DNA of 64,000 bases from Rhytidiadelphus loreus. Its lineage: Eukaryota; Streptophyta; Bryopsida; Hypnales; Hylocomiaceae. The position numbers and the translations under genes are program-made. Numbering within the stretch: position 1 is the first letter of the stretch; each line of letters starts with the position of its first letter. The notes under the pieces were generated by a model. The model did not search any database. It was given only the letters and a program-made list of their open reading frames with translations, and was not told where the DNA came from. Where the stretch lies: the NCBI GenBank assembly GCA_947034895.1, contig OX344761.1, positions 84,016,447 through 84,080,446 on the forward strand. The letters run 5' to 3'. Of the stretch, positions 36,561-47,626 are shown in pieces.

Positions 36561-37208
36561 TTGAAAATGCAACAACAAAACCACAAATCCTCATCTCACG
36601 ATCCAACAACTTAGGGTTTTCTAAATCCCGACCCCAACCCCCCCAAACCCATCGCTGTCCGTCGTTGCAAATGGCGCCCAAATGAGCACGTTCAAAAACC
36701 AGAAGGTCAAATCCTATGAGTTAATACCTGAAAAAACACCAGATCTGCACTGCAACCCACCGAAGTTCGCAGAGATTTGTTGAAAACTCAAGCAAAGCAG
36801 GCACGCATCAAGTAAGCCCGGAAACAGGAAAAAGCCTTCAACCCCTTCACCATAAAAGGTCCTGGAACCACTGAAAGAGGCATCCTCGCTCCTTACAGCG
36901 ACACTTCCAAGGCCCACATTTAACTTAACCCCCGGCCCCGTTTTGAATAATTGATGGGTGGGGGGTTGTTTTTGGCAAACTGAACTGAATACAGGGCTCG
37001 CCAAAAATCCCATAAATTTAGAGCGACACTGAAAAATTCTTTTACTTGTTTTCAGTGGATGAATTCGTACCTAAGTACTTGGAAAAGTATGGATGAATTC
37101 GTACCAAAGAATCCTTGGAAGTGTGGATGAAAGTGAGTTTAAGTGGATGATAATATCCTCATGTTCTGTTAACTTACTGAGTGTAAAATGGTTGGTGCTG
37201 ACTGACTA

Positions 37209-37370
37209 TTTTTGTATTTTAATTTGTGTTTTAATTTGTAGATTGATTTGTATTTAATTTGTAGATTGATTTGTAATTAATTTGTGTTTTGATTGGTAAT
37301 TAATATGTGTTTTGATTTGTATTTAATTTGTGTTTTGATTTGTATTTTAATTTGTTTTTTAATTTTTTAA
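37209..37370. repeat. AT-rich tandem repeat (tttgtgttttgatttgtatttaa units)
   Basis: Words gatttgtatttaattt, gtagattgattt and gtgttttgattt alternate with a period of roughly 20-27 bases over 160 bases. No coding content. Confidence 0.75.
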
Positions 37371-37518
37371 TTTTTGCACCATTTATGGGACCAGTGCTGT
37401 TGGTTCTTTTTATAATTAGAGAAATAGTGTGGGTTGACTGAAGGCCATGAGAGTTGTCAGTTTTGAATCTTCCGGGTTGGGGGCCTACTGGTGGGGGCCG
37501 AGCATCTTCACCCTGAAG

Positions 37519-38010
37519 CCGACCGGCCAGGGAGGATTGACCCCCTTATTGTCCCACTCAAGGGTAAATGTAAAAATTTCCCCTTATTTTGTGCCGAGTC
37601 AACTTTGTATTTTTTCACCTCTTCTCGCTAATTTGGGGCCTCTGATTGCAAATATGTATTAAGAATTTTCAAATTTTATCATGGGTGGAAAATTTTAAAA
37701 ATTCAATGTTTTCTCCAAGGGTAGAACATGGGGCAATAAGGGGAATCCTCATTGTCCAAAGTTGACTTCTTCACTCATTCCGGGTTTTATTCCATGGAGA
37801 ACTCACAAGACCTTTTTATTTTCCACACGTGATAAACTTTGGAAATTTTGAATGCATATTTGCAATCAGAGGCCCCAAATTAGCTAGGATTGGTGAAGAA
37901 AATTGATTAATCAAGCACAAAATAGGGGGGCTTTTCTTTTGACATGCACCCATAGGAAATAAAGTTGGGGACTTTAGGAGGACAAGCAAGGGGGCAATTC
38001 CCCCCAATCT
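37519..38010. mobile_element. Family B TIR element with long inverted arms
   Basis: The left end (ggccagggaggattgaccccc) matches the terminus of the 55.23-kb element. The right end (gggggcaattccccccaatct) is its diverged inverse. Internally ctaatttggggcctctgattg appears at about 37630 and its complement near 37870, so the two halves are inverted copies around a centre near 37750. I take this as a foldback or head-to-head pair of family B. Confidence 0.6.
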
Positions 38011-41000
38011 AAAAAAGATGAGTGTCTACTTGGACTTTGCTATACTAGAGCTATGAACCTTTTTAGGAAAATAAAGGAATAAATTATGTGGCATTGATGA
38101 TAAAAATTTTGAATTCATAATTGGAACTCCAAAGCCCATATTAAATAATAAAGGTAATGAAATACAAAATTTTGACAATCCAAAACAAGGGGAATTTTTT
38201 TTAAAGATGATAGCACTACTTTAAACAAGTTTTGTCTACTCCCACTAACTAACTTATAACATTGTCTACCAACTCCAATATTTGAAGCTTAGATTTCAAT
38301 AAATGGGAAGGTTACCCATTATTGTCATCTACCCAATATTGTCCCCTATATCCACTTTTACAACAATTTGTGGGGGGGAATGCTGGATAAATGTAGATTC
38401 GAATAGCAATCAAGGAAAGGAATGTATGGGTTTATATGTCTCATGCATTCCTATGGTTTAATCTCTAAAATAATTAGAGATTTTAATGCCTCAAAATTGC
38501 TTCAAAATATTGGTACCTAATGCGAAGCTAAAATCTTCATTTGTATTTATTCTTTAACAAATCCAACTACATGATCCTTCAATTAACTTCTTCTTATATA
38601 GTACATCCCCCCCCAAAATTAGAGTGAAAATCTCCACCAATTGCAAATTCAAAGTGCCTTAACTTCAAAAATTGGTTCTATTAGCCCTTCCTATAGATGA
38701 AAGAAAATATTTTTAGGAAGAAAATGAAACATATTTCCTATAAGTTGTACTACCTCTGTCCCGTAATAAATCAAGAGTTTCTTAGAAATGGCTAGAATAA
38801 TGCGTGAGTTACTCTTATTTTCAAGGAATTGCACAGGTACTATAGCTTCTACTAAATTCTACTAGGTGTGAAAAAATAGAAGTGAATAGTGAATTGGCAC
38901 ATACCAATATTAGGCGATAAAAGTGGATTTTTTTTGCCCTTTTTGAAATTGCTCCAGTGATATTAATTTTGAGCATTTTTTGAGCATCATCGATGCAATG
39001 AAGTTCATTGATGCTCTTTATATTCAATTTCAACAATGTCAATTCAAAGATATGTTCTACAAAAAAATTGTAAGCAGTAGATTTTGTATAGTTTTGAGAT
39101 GAATTCTTCACCATTGATTGGTTAGAAGTTGTATTTTGTTTACTTTTGTAGGGGTTGAATTGCTATGTAATCTTTGGAACATGACATCTCCTAATTCTTT
39201 TGCTTCAGGGGGTTTGAACTAGTTTCAATCTTTGTCCATCAAGTTGTGGAGAGCCAATGTTGAATTTAATTTGGAACATGTATATTTAGAAACCCTAAAT
39301 TTATTGTGGGATGGAGGGAGTACGTTTTAGTCCAAATGTTGGAAAATGAGTTGAGAACATTAATGTAAAAACATTAACCAAAAAAATTCCTTATTCATCT
39401 TTCAAAATTTTATAAAAAGGAAGAACATAGTAATGGGTAAAAGAAAAATCTAAATTACTCATCACTTTTACAAGAAATTGAGAATTGTAAATTTTAAAGG
39501 AGAGAATGTTCTAGTAAACAATAAATATCCTTCCTTTTTGTTTTTACATTAATTTTTTTTAAATTGAGTTCAAAAAACGATTCTCTATATTTTTCTTACC
39601 TTCATTGCCCCCAATATTGGTATAAGACTCATCATAACTTTCATTTCATTATTGAAAATTGAATGGTTCAAATTTTTTTGAGTAGATATCTTTCCATAGA
39701 ATCAAATCAAATTATCTTTTTTTTAATAGAATATATGATTAGTTACTCACTTTCAGTATTAAATTGGAAAAAACTTATAACTTTTGCAATATATATCAAA
39801 ATGATGTGAGACAAAACTTCACATATAGATTAGGATGTAGGTTTAGCATCCATCCCAAAGATTTCATGAAATATTTCTAAATTATGAAGTAAATAGAACA
39901 TGTCCAAGCTCTCAAAATCCAATAGTCTCCTTACTTATTTAGAGGTAAACATTGAAATGTTAGATTTATAACTAACTATGGAATTAAGCTTCATGTTTAT
40001 ACTTGATTTTTGTACACAACACTTTTGCATAAAATGCAACTTCTCATTTTTAATAGATTAGAACAAAATTAGATGCATTGTAACAACACTAAAAAGGTTC
40101 ATCAAGGTGGCTACAAGGATTCACTAAGAAGATGTTTAGATGTCATTAGGGTTTAGCAAGAATAAATGAATGAAAATTGTATGGATGAAAATGTCACAGA
40201 TAACATCATGACGAATTTTGCATTTAATATAAGAGTAGATGAAGGCATGTCTCTATAATAATTCATAAATTTTCATGATATTGGTGAACACAGATGCAAA
40301 GGAGATTATATTGTTAGCCTACCTTAATTTTGGAAATAAAAAACAAAAAATAAAAGTATACAACGATCCATTTTCAGTTCTATTTTAGGCAAAGAATGCA
40401 TATGTAAAACAAGACTTCAATTTTGAATGCACGTAAACTAAATAGAAATTTATTTTTTCTATTTTCTACAATGGAGACACATACCTTCTATACATTTTGT
40501 GAGGTCCTCCTTACACTTACATTGAGAAGCGTTGAAGAAACCTCTTAAGATGTTTAGCTTGTCTTTGACAAGATAACCATTGGTGGTCATAGACTTTGGA
40601 AGTGAGAAGTAGGCACAAGAATGAATGTCAAGTTATTTAAAAAGAACTCTAATCATAGGCTCCCTTGGAATTGTAGTTAAGCCCACTTTTAGATGTAGGC
40701 ATGACTACACTTTGGGTGAGTCAAAATTTAATCCTGTTTTGCCATAAGAAGACAAAAATATTGTCTATGTCATTCCTTCCCTTGAACCTAAAATTTTGAT
40801 TGTCCTTTTATTCCTTGGTCTTCTCGATTTTGAAATCTCTCATTAATAAAAGCTTGCTACCCAAGACTTCTCATCTATAACATACAAGGGCCTTCAATAG
40901 AGCAAATTCAAAATGGATCAATTTGAAAGTCAAAATTGAAATAAACAACAAAAAGCTAGAAATTACCAAAAACATTGGAAACTAATAATGTAATATTTAT

Positions 41001-42118
41001 ATGTTGTGCATTTTTGCTTAAATCTTTATACAAATAAATTAAGTTGTAAAGAAAAACCATCTTTTAAAAATTCATCAATTATTTAAATGAATGAAAATGA
41101 ATGAAAGGTATTTGGAAAAAATATTGTCTTGATGTATTATATTCATCATCCCAAGCATTAGATGAGATCCGGGGGGGCTAAAGGGTTGTTTCAAGCCTAT
41201 TCCCAGCTTCGTTCCTCCCGGTCTCATTGATGTTAGATATATATTTAAAAATAATAATGAAAAAAATGAAAAAAAAAATTTAATCCTTAAAATGAAAAAC
41301 AAAGTCAATTTTTATTTTTTTATTTTTATTTTTATTTTTTTTATTTTTTTCTTTCAAAAAAAGTGACTTGACAATCTCTCGGCCAGGTCAGCGCAACTTA
41401 CGAATGGCAGGTTTCGGCAGGTTTCGGTAGGTTTTGGTGGGTATCCAAGTGGGAACTCGCAGCCTCTAGAGTAGCAAAAAACATGTAATGTATAGATGTC
41501 AATGCACTTAAAGTTAAAGATAAGTTGAATAAAACTATTTTTGAGAACAAATTTTACTACCACCTATGAAATGTAATTCCTTGCAACTTTCATTAGTCCA
41601 TAAAGGACAAGACCTATCACCAAGGTACTTTGCCAAAAGTGGTCTAATTTTGGAACCAATAGGTGCATTCTTCATTTCTACAATAATCTTGAAAAGTTAT
41701 CCATCAACCACTTGTTCGGCCACAACATCCTTCTTAAGTTAATCAAAATGATTCAAAATCTTTATAAATACACATAACCCTTGAAAACCAAGTCCAAAGT
41801 TTTTCAAACAAAAAGTAAGCTTCATGAGCTGACCATAGTCTGGTCTACCATCAAAATTATTTATATTGCCAATGCAAATGACAATCAAACTTCTCTCAAA
41901 TTTCTTCCAACCATAGAAACTTGAGGATTATGTCATATTTGTCCTACCTTAAATTTTTCAATGGTCGACTCTGGGTTTGAAAAAGATCATAAAATCCAAG
42001 TTTTAGGATAAGTTTATGCACTTGGATTTATTTGACAGCATATTATTTGACTTGGATTTATTTTGACATGACGTGCCAAAAATCTGCTGCGAGAGAATGA
42101 ATGAAAGAATCGTACAAC
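38011..42118. other. AT-rich intergenic DNA, no gene seen
   Basis: Nearly everything here is low-GC sequence without motif-bearing frames. Around 41290-41350 there is a T-rich simple tract (tttttattttta). Around 41400-41450 the phrase ggcaggtttcggcaggtttcgg is a short direct repeat. A dispersed phrase 'attgaaccaataggtgcattctt' near 41655 recurs near 45350 and 57255, so old interspersed repeats are present. Confidence 0.5.
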
Positions 42119-43757
42119 CTACACAAGAAAATCAAGTACAATTTGCCTTTGCTGAGCGATAGTATCTAGGAGATGGGGCTCTTGCGAAACTAAAGAAATG
42201 CAATCCTCTTCTATCCTCGCATGCCCTACTCCCAAGGACCTGGAATCGACATTTTCGAGAATAAAACTACATTCATAAGAACCTATTCTAGGGAGTTGAT
42301 TCAGTGCATTGGAGAGAGGGATGGTGATACGGTTGTCATGCAGCTCATGGTTGTCTGGTTGAAGGACTAGTCTATGGCTTCGACCAAGAAGCTCTGCAAC
42401 TCGCTGCATATCTCCTTTTGCAAGGGCCTTGCGGACGCGAGTTGTTGATACCTGCCCCTTCTCTCGACTACAACTGTCATCAACCAAAATGGGTACACCA
42501 TCCATTTTTACAGCATCATCCATCACAGGGTTCACAATCGCTGCTTGCAAGCCATGCTCTTGGCATAGACGTACCAAGTCCGAGGCATCACCTGCTGCCT
42601 TATACCCAAATCGATAATTGGCCCCTGCATTCAAACGCATCGTCATCGTCATCGTCAGTGCAACAGTCAGTCAGGAAGCAACAAAATGCAACCAACCGAT
42701 GACTCGGTCTGCTTAGGGAATGCTCACGGTGAATTTGTAACCCGACTACACTCGGACCTCTCTAAAGTGATACACCCGAATATCACTTTATCCTGCCCAC
42801 TTGCCAAACTATTATTGACTGTAGTACACTTATCGAACATTCAAACTCCTTGACAACTGATAGGACTGTCGCACAGACAGTCAGATTAAGGAGGTCAGAT
42901 TGTAACTAACAGACAATGTGCAAGACAAATGTACGAATGTATATCCTGTTAAACAAACTGAGAAGTGGTGGAGTGGAAATGACACTGGATCATACCGGCC
43001 ACAACCCCCTTCACCTTCAACTCGAAAGCCAACTTCGCAACAAACTGTTCTGGGCTTAATGAACGCACTTTAACAAAATCAAGCATGTACTCCCGAGGAA
43101 CCATGTCACCACAATGTTTCGCCCACAGACCCATCACACGAGGTCGATCGCACGGAGCAACCACTGGTAACCTGCAAACAAGCCCCGGCTCAAAGAGTAA
43201 GTCGACCATCTCCTTCTTTCCTTGCATATGATTATTTTCAAAGAAAACGACCGACTTTACTTACAAGAGAGAAACGTCAGTAAGATAACCACAACTAATT
43301 GCAACACCTACCTAATTGTGAAACTCCAAAATTTCGCATAATGAGCAAATATTGATTTTGAGAATGTACACAGCCACCGCATCAAACTCGTGTCGGTTTT
43401 AGGCCATCCACCAATAAAACGTTGAACCCTTGCAACCTTTGCATATGATATTCAAATAATACATTGTTTGGTGCGTTGGAATGCGCTTTGATTAGCTAAC
43501 AAGAAAATTTAAAAATCCGACCATTCTAATAATCAAAATATGCACAACACTTGAAGTGTCACAAGCAGGTGCGATACCTCAAGTAAGAGAAGGAGGCAAG
43601 TGGAGGACACCATACCGGACTTCCCAGCCAAGGACTTGGGCCATCCCGGCAAACGAGACCAAGAACGGGACGCCAAGTTCAGCCGCACGCTCTGCCAGTG
43701 CACGATGACCTACATGCAAGGCATCGAATTTGCCCAAGGCGACCACCCCTCCCGCCA
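42119..43757 (-). CDS. RIBF: Plastid-type FAD synthetase (RibF-like FMN adenylyltransferase), 5' end unresolved
   Basis: Plant RibF proteins convert FMN and ATP to FAD in plastids and lack the riboflavin-kinase half of bacterial RibF. Three exons join in frame: about 43757-43616, 43171-42996 and 42624-42119. They give [19 protein letters not shown] (nucleotidyltransferase GxFDxxHxGH signature), [61 protein letters not shown] and [16 protein letters not shown] (the STTRVR motif), then a C-terminal beta-rich region. Length and order match Arabidopsis RibF1/RibF2. The first exon given is internal: three possible acceptors (43748, 43757, 43760) all need an upstream exon ending after one codon base. 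The transit-peptide exon is not resolved (see 44237-44440). Both introns shown are GT-AG. Confidence 0.9.
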
Positions 43758-43821
43758 CTGCTCAGCAACCACTTAGTCAGATCCCCAGCATATTGGTGTC
43801 ATAGAATTGGTTCCCGGAGAG

Positions 43822-44030
43822 AGGCTTCCCATTCAAAGTTGTAGTACGTAAACAACAAGCCACGCAGCAGCCGCAGCAGCCACAAACATTCTATAATGGA
43901 GGTGACATTCTAAAAGCGGTTGGTTCAGAGATGAAGCTTCCCATTCAAAGTTCTAATACGCAAAGTACAAGCCAAATACCAGCAGCAGGAGCATCTAATA
44001 ACATTCTAAAAGGAAGGTCATTGACGAGAC
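43822..44030. repeat. Imperfect tandem duplication, period 111 bp, 5' of RibF exon
   Basis: gcttcccattcaaagtt occurs at 43824 and again at 43935, followed in each copy by related sequence (gtagtacgtaaa/ctaatacgcaaa, cagcagc repeats, acattctaaaa). The block lies in the presumed first intron of RibF. Confidence 0.75.
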
Positions 44031-44236
44031 AGTTAGCAACTCACATGCTTTGGACTCCAACTGCAAATTTTCCCTGTTGTTCTCACAGCCTTTCTCCCGC
44101 TCCCCACTGCTCCAGCCCCCTCGCCACCATCACAACCACTTTCAAACATACATCCCAAAACACATAATAAATAAATAGTCTCTCCACTTGCCAAATATCA
44201 TTGCTGCAATCAAAACGACTCTCGACATTATACTTA

Positions 44237-44440
44237 CCGGTGAGTACTGGACAGCTCTGGCGATGCGCAATTCTGCAGATTCAGTGCCCGCACCGGAAGC
44301 GTTGTTTTCCAATTCCAGTAGTTGCACACTCGAGAACGCATCATGATGCTCGTCATCGCCATGGCACTACTCGTCCGCAAACTCCGCGGACAGTTACTAC
44401 GACAGCAAATTGATAATGGAGGTAGACACCCATTTCCCAT
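44237..44440 (-). other. Candidate first exon (transit peptide) of RibF
   Basis: An ATG at 44440 opens 67 codons beginning MGNGCLPPLSICC and rich in Ser, Arg and Asn with few acidic residues, like a plastid transit peptide. It ends at a strong donor (CACCG|gtaagt). However the splice phase is 2, whereas the next RibF exon requires phase 1, so an unseen small exon, another start or a different frame is needed. A second frame across the same DNA (VQLLELENNASGAG) would fit phase 1 with the weak donor TTCCG|gtgcgg, but has no ATG. Confidence 0.35.
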
Positions 44441-44751
44441 TCCAATATTGTGGATAAGCCAGAGTTAGGATTTGCGCGTTGGAGACCAGCGACGGCTCAG
44501 CCTTTAGGTTCCCAAGAAGAAGAATCACTCCAATCTCTTCGAAGAAATTCCTTCCGAAAAATGACCAAACTCGGCTGGATAAAAACCTAACATTGTTGGC
44601 TGGCTTCTAATAGTCGAAATAAATCGTGTTTTGAGATTGAATTAATAAATTAACTCCTTAAAGAGGTCCACCAGTACATCTCAGAAATTCTCGCAGAGGT
44701 GTGCACACCAAATTCGTCACCACCAAGCATCGTAGTCTCCCGCTCTGCCAC

Positions 44752-44764
44752 TAAACCCTAAACC
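44752..44764. promoter_or_regulatory. Telo-box upstream of RibF
   Basis: taaaccctaaacc is a plant telo-box (aaaccctaa), often found in promoters of housekeeping genes. It lies about 300 bases 5' of the candidate RibF first exon. Confidence 0.4.
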
Positions 44765-45821
44765 TCCCAAACCAATGCGACCGAGGTAAGAAAGCAGAAA
44801 TGCTGAAAACCAATGCGACCCAGGCAAATTTATGCACAAGAACGCCAAAATTCATTAAAATGGCTTCGCCTTACCAGCGTCAAAACACATACGTCCAACA
44901 ATAAATCGCCGAAGATCCTTCAGTTGCTGCATCAGAACGCCATTCCAACCAAAACCCCTAATTCATTTCATCAACCATCCTAGCCCAAACTTTCTGAATT
45001 CGATCGAATTCTACTCAGAATTGAAATCAGTTCACAAGCGATTCTGCCCGTCTTCAAAGTCCAAGAATTTCGAAATCTGCGGTAAACCGAGACCACGAGA
45101 ACTCCGATAAGGATGTAACGCAACCGCTTGAGCAGCTCCTGCACAATGTTTTCTTTTTCCCGAAAGGTCTTTTTTCGCGGATGCGGAGCAGTGATGGCGG
45201 ACGGATTTTTGTTCTCTCATCCGTTTGGCTTTTTCATCCAGCCACGTCACCCCCGCCGGTGGCTTCTTTTTGGCCAGATTTTGACAATTTTTTTACCCTG
45301 GAAGAACGTGCCCCCTTGAGTCGTGACCAAAGTAGTTACCAAAATACTTTGATTATTGGATTCATAGGTGCATTCTTTGATTCTACAATTAATAATGGTC
45401 ACCCATGGGACCTTGCAGGTCTATATCATCCCTGTAGAGTTATCCTTTCTTAATCATATAATTATTTAGGGCTAAAAAATTCGAACAATGTTAGATAGAA
45501 CTATCAAAAGAGGAACATGATTAGAGTTCATCTAGTCTTTCATGGTCTCTTCACTTTGGGGGAAAGGAATTATTTACTGTAACCTAACCATGTTTGGAAA
45601 ACTTAAATTCACATATGGAATCAAAAATCCCAAATTAGGAAAAGAAGTAACAAATTTCAAAATTAACCATTTCAAAATAGGGGGGAAATTTTATATTTTA
45701 TTCTCAAGTGATGAAAATAACAATATATGTTCTAAAAGCCAATCTTCATTGGACAATTGGAACTCCAATTGTATAAAATTGCCTCTAATCTTTATAAAAT
45801 GAGAATATATATTCAGAGGGC

Positions 45822-46465
45822 GGGGTGGATTGACCCCTCGCTCGACCCTGCAAGCAAATCCTGGAATTATTTATTTTCCACGCATGAATTTTTTTGCAAA
45901 TTTTAAATTCATTTTTGCAATCAGAGACCCCAAATTAGTTAAGAGAGGTTAGAACATTACCACCAGTCTTGCAAAATGTGGGGTGGTTTGGCTTGCAAAA
46001 TCCGGGGTCATCTAATTTGCAAGCCAAACCACCTCACCCATTGCATACTATAACCGCATTTGGAAGACAAGTAAGTTTCCAAATTTGGACCACTTTGCAA
46101 GGTGGACCAATGGGCTATAGTGCTAAAGGTTTGTACTTTGGGGGAAAGTGCCGGTACTTTTGTCTCATGTGGTTTGCAAGCCAATTTGCAAGCCAATTTG
46201 CAAGCCATGCTTTGGCATGCAAAATCCCCCATTTTAATTGCAAGCCACCCAAGGCTTTTTGCCCGACCTCTTAACAAGTTCATCCGTTTTGCAAGATGGG
46301 TGGGGCACTTTTGCAAACCACCCAAGGACAAGTCATCTATTTTGCATGACAGGTGGGCATGTTCTTAAGAGTATACCGTAGAATGGCCTAAAATAGGAGA
46401 CTTTTTTTTTACATGCACTATAGTAAGGCCAAGAGAGGGGGTCAATCCACCCCAATCTATCTGGA
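45822..46465. mobile_element. Family B TIR element interrupted by another repeat
   Basis: The ends are cggggtggattgacccc (from about 45822) and its inverse ggggtcaatccacccc (to about 46465). Just inside the left end, ctggaattatttattttccacgc and aatcagagaccccaaatta match the other family B copies. The normal body is about 220 bp, but here some 400 bp of unrelated ttgcaagcca-rich sequence (about 45962-46375) occupies the middle. A clear target duplication is not visible; tattcagag/tatctggag is only a partial match. Confidence 0.6.
45962..46375. mobile_element. Nested element rich in ttgcaagcca subrepeats
   Basis: The segment begins with a small palindrome (gtggtttggcttgcaaa, then its complement tttgcaagccaaaccac about 25 bases later) and carries many copies of ttgcaagcc in both orientations, three in close direct tandem at 46178-46206. 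Such subterminal repeat clusters are typical of hAT, CACTA and Mutator derivatives; no transposase frame is present. Confidence 0.45.
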
Positions 46466-47626
46466 GGGTTTGAAGAACAACTAGAAGACCTATTTTACAC
46501 CAAAAAAAAATTAGAATGTACAATGTTGGTACTCACTTTTAGCGATGGATGCGTAGGATTGGGAGAGGAACACATTTGCCTACCCAAAATTATTGTTGGA
46601 AGTTTGATGTAGCTAATGGAAGCCCGATTGTTAATACCGAAGCTCTACTCAATCTAACAGATTCTTCTAGATATTGGAGTTCTATTACAATGGTAACCAA
46701 CTCTAATTCTAACCACTAAAGTAGTATATTTTATGTTGATGTAATATACATAGAGTTAATATTTCAATTAACTAGTATTTTCTCATATCTAAATGTTTTT
46801 TCAAAATTTTGAAAAATTATTTGACGCAAGTGATATGTGTTCAAATTTTGTTGGGTTAATCTCAATTCTCAATTTTGTTATGGCACTTCTTAAAACTTAT
46901 GGGAGCTACTCTAGAACAGCATAAGAAAAGAAAATATTATTTGTTCACTGTAATTCTAATTTATTCAGATTCTTAGCAATTAGTGAAATGGACGCTCTTT
47001 GGGTAGCATAATGAGATATTTCTAAACAATATTGTGAGACAAGTTTCTAGAGCTCCACGAAATAGCACGGTTGAAAGAATAAAAAATCATCACCGTAATT
47101 CAATGGTAAAGCATTTAAAAACATTCATCTAACTACTATCTCCTTTTTCAATTCTAATCTCAAACGCTATATGAAAATAACAAATTTTCCTCGTCTCTTC
47201 ATCTTTGCACTAACTTATTCCATATCCCATAACGAGAATGCACAATTCCCAGTGCACTGGAAATTCCCAGGTCAGAAATTTTGAATCATCAGACAAATGA
47301 AAATAGTTATACTGTATATACAGCCATTTACACATTGCAGAGATAATACATATAAACAAAATTATCAGAAACTGTTGAAAATATTCGCAAATTCTTCACA
47401 GTAAATCATACTTCGTACTCAAAATTCATATGATTTTGAGTGCTGAAATAAGCTTAATGACACACACGTAGAGACTTTTATCATAGAAATACGGAAGCAT
47501 AATACCGACTATCTAGAATATAATACGATGAGATATGTAGTATGCCCTCTGTACCAGAGGGCCATACAAAATCACTGAGCAATGTCCAGAAATCAGCTCA
47601 AGACAGTTCTTATTAGTAATATCTTC
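46466..47626. other. VTC2 3' flank, no gene seen
   Basis: AT-rich sequence with no supported frame. The final 300 bases before 47627 are presumably the VTC2 3' UTR, since the stop codon is at 47627-47629 on the - strand. Confidence 0.45.

Larger units (their letters stand above)
35790..37518. other. QUA3 5' flank with minisatellites
   Basis: This is the promoter side of QUA3. It contains the 27-bp minisatellite at 36357-36560 and an AT-rich tandem array at 37209-37370, described separately. The long open frames on both strands at 36170-36614 are produced by the in-frame 27-bp repeat, not by a recognisable gene. Confidence 0.5.

Noticed and set aside
36170..36614. Repeat-protein genes on + and - strands
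   Set aside because: The frames are open only because the minisatellite period is 27. There is no splice, leader or family support.
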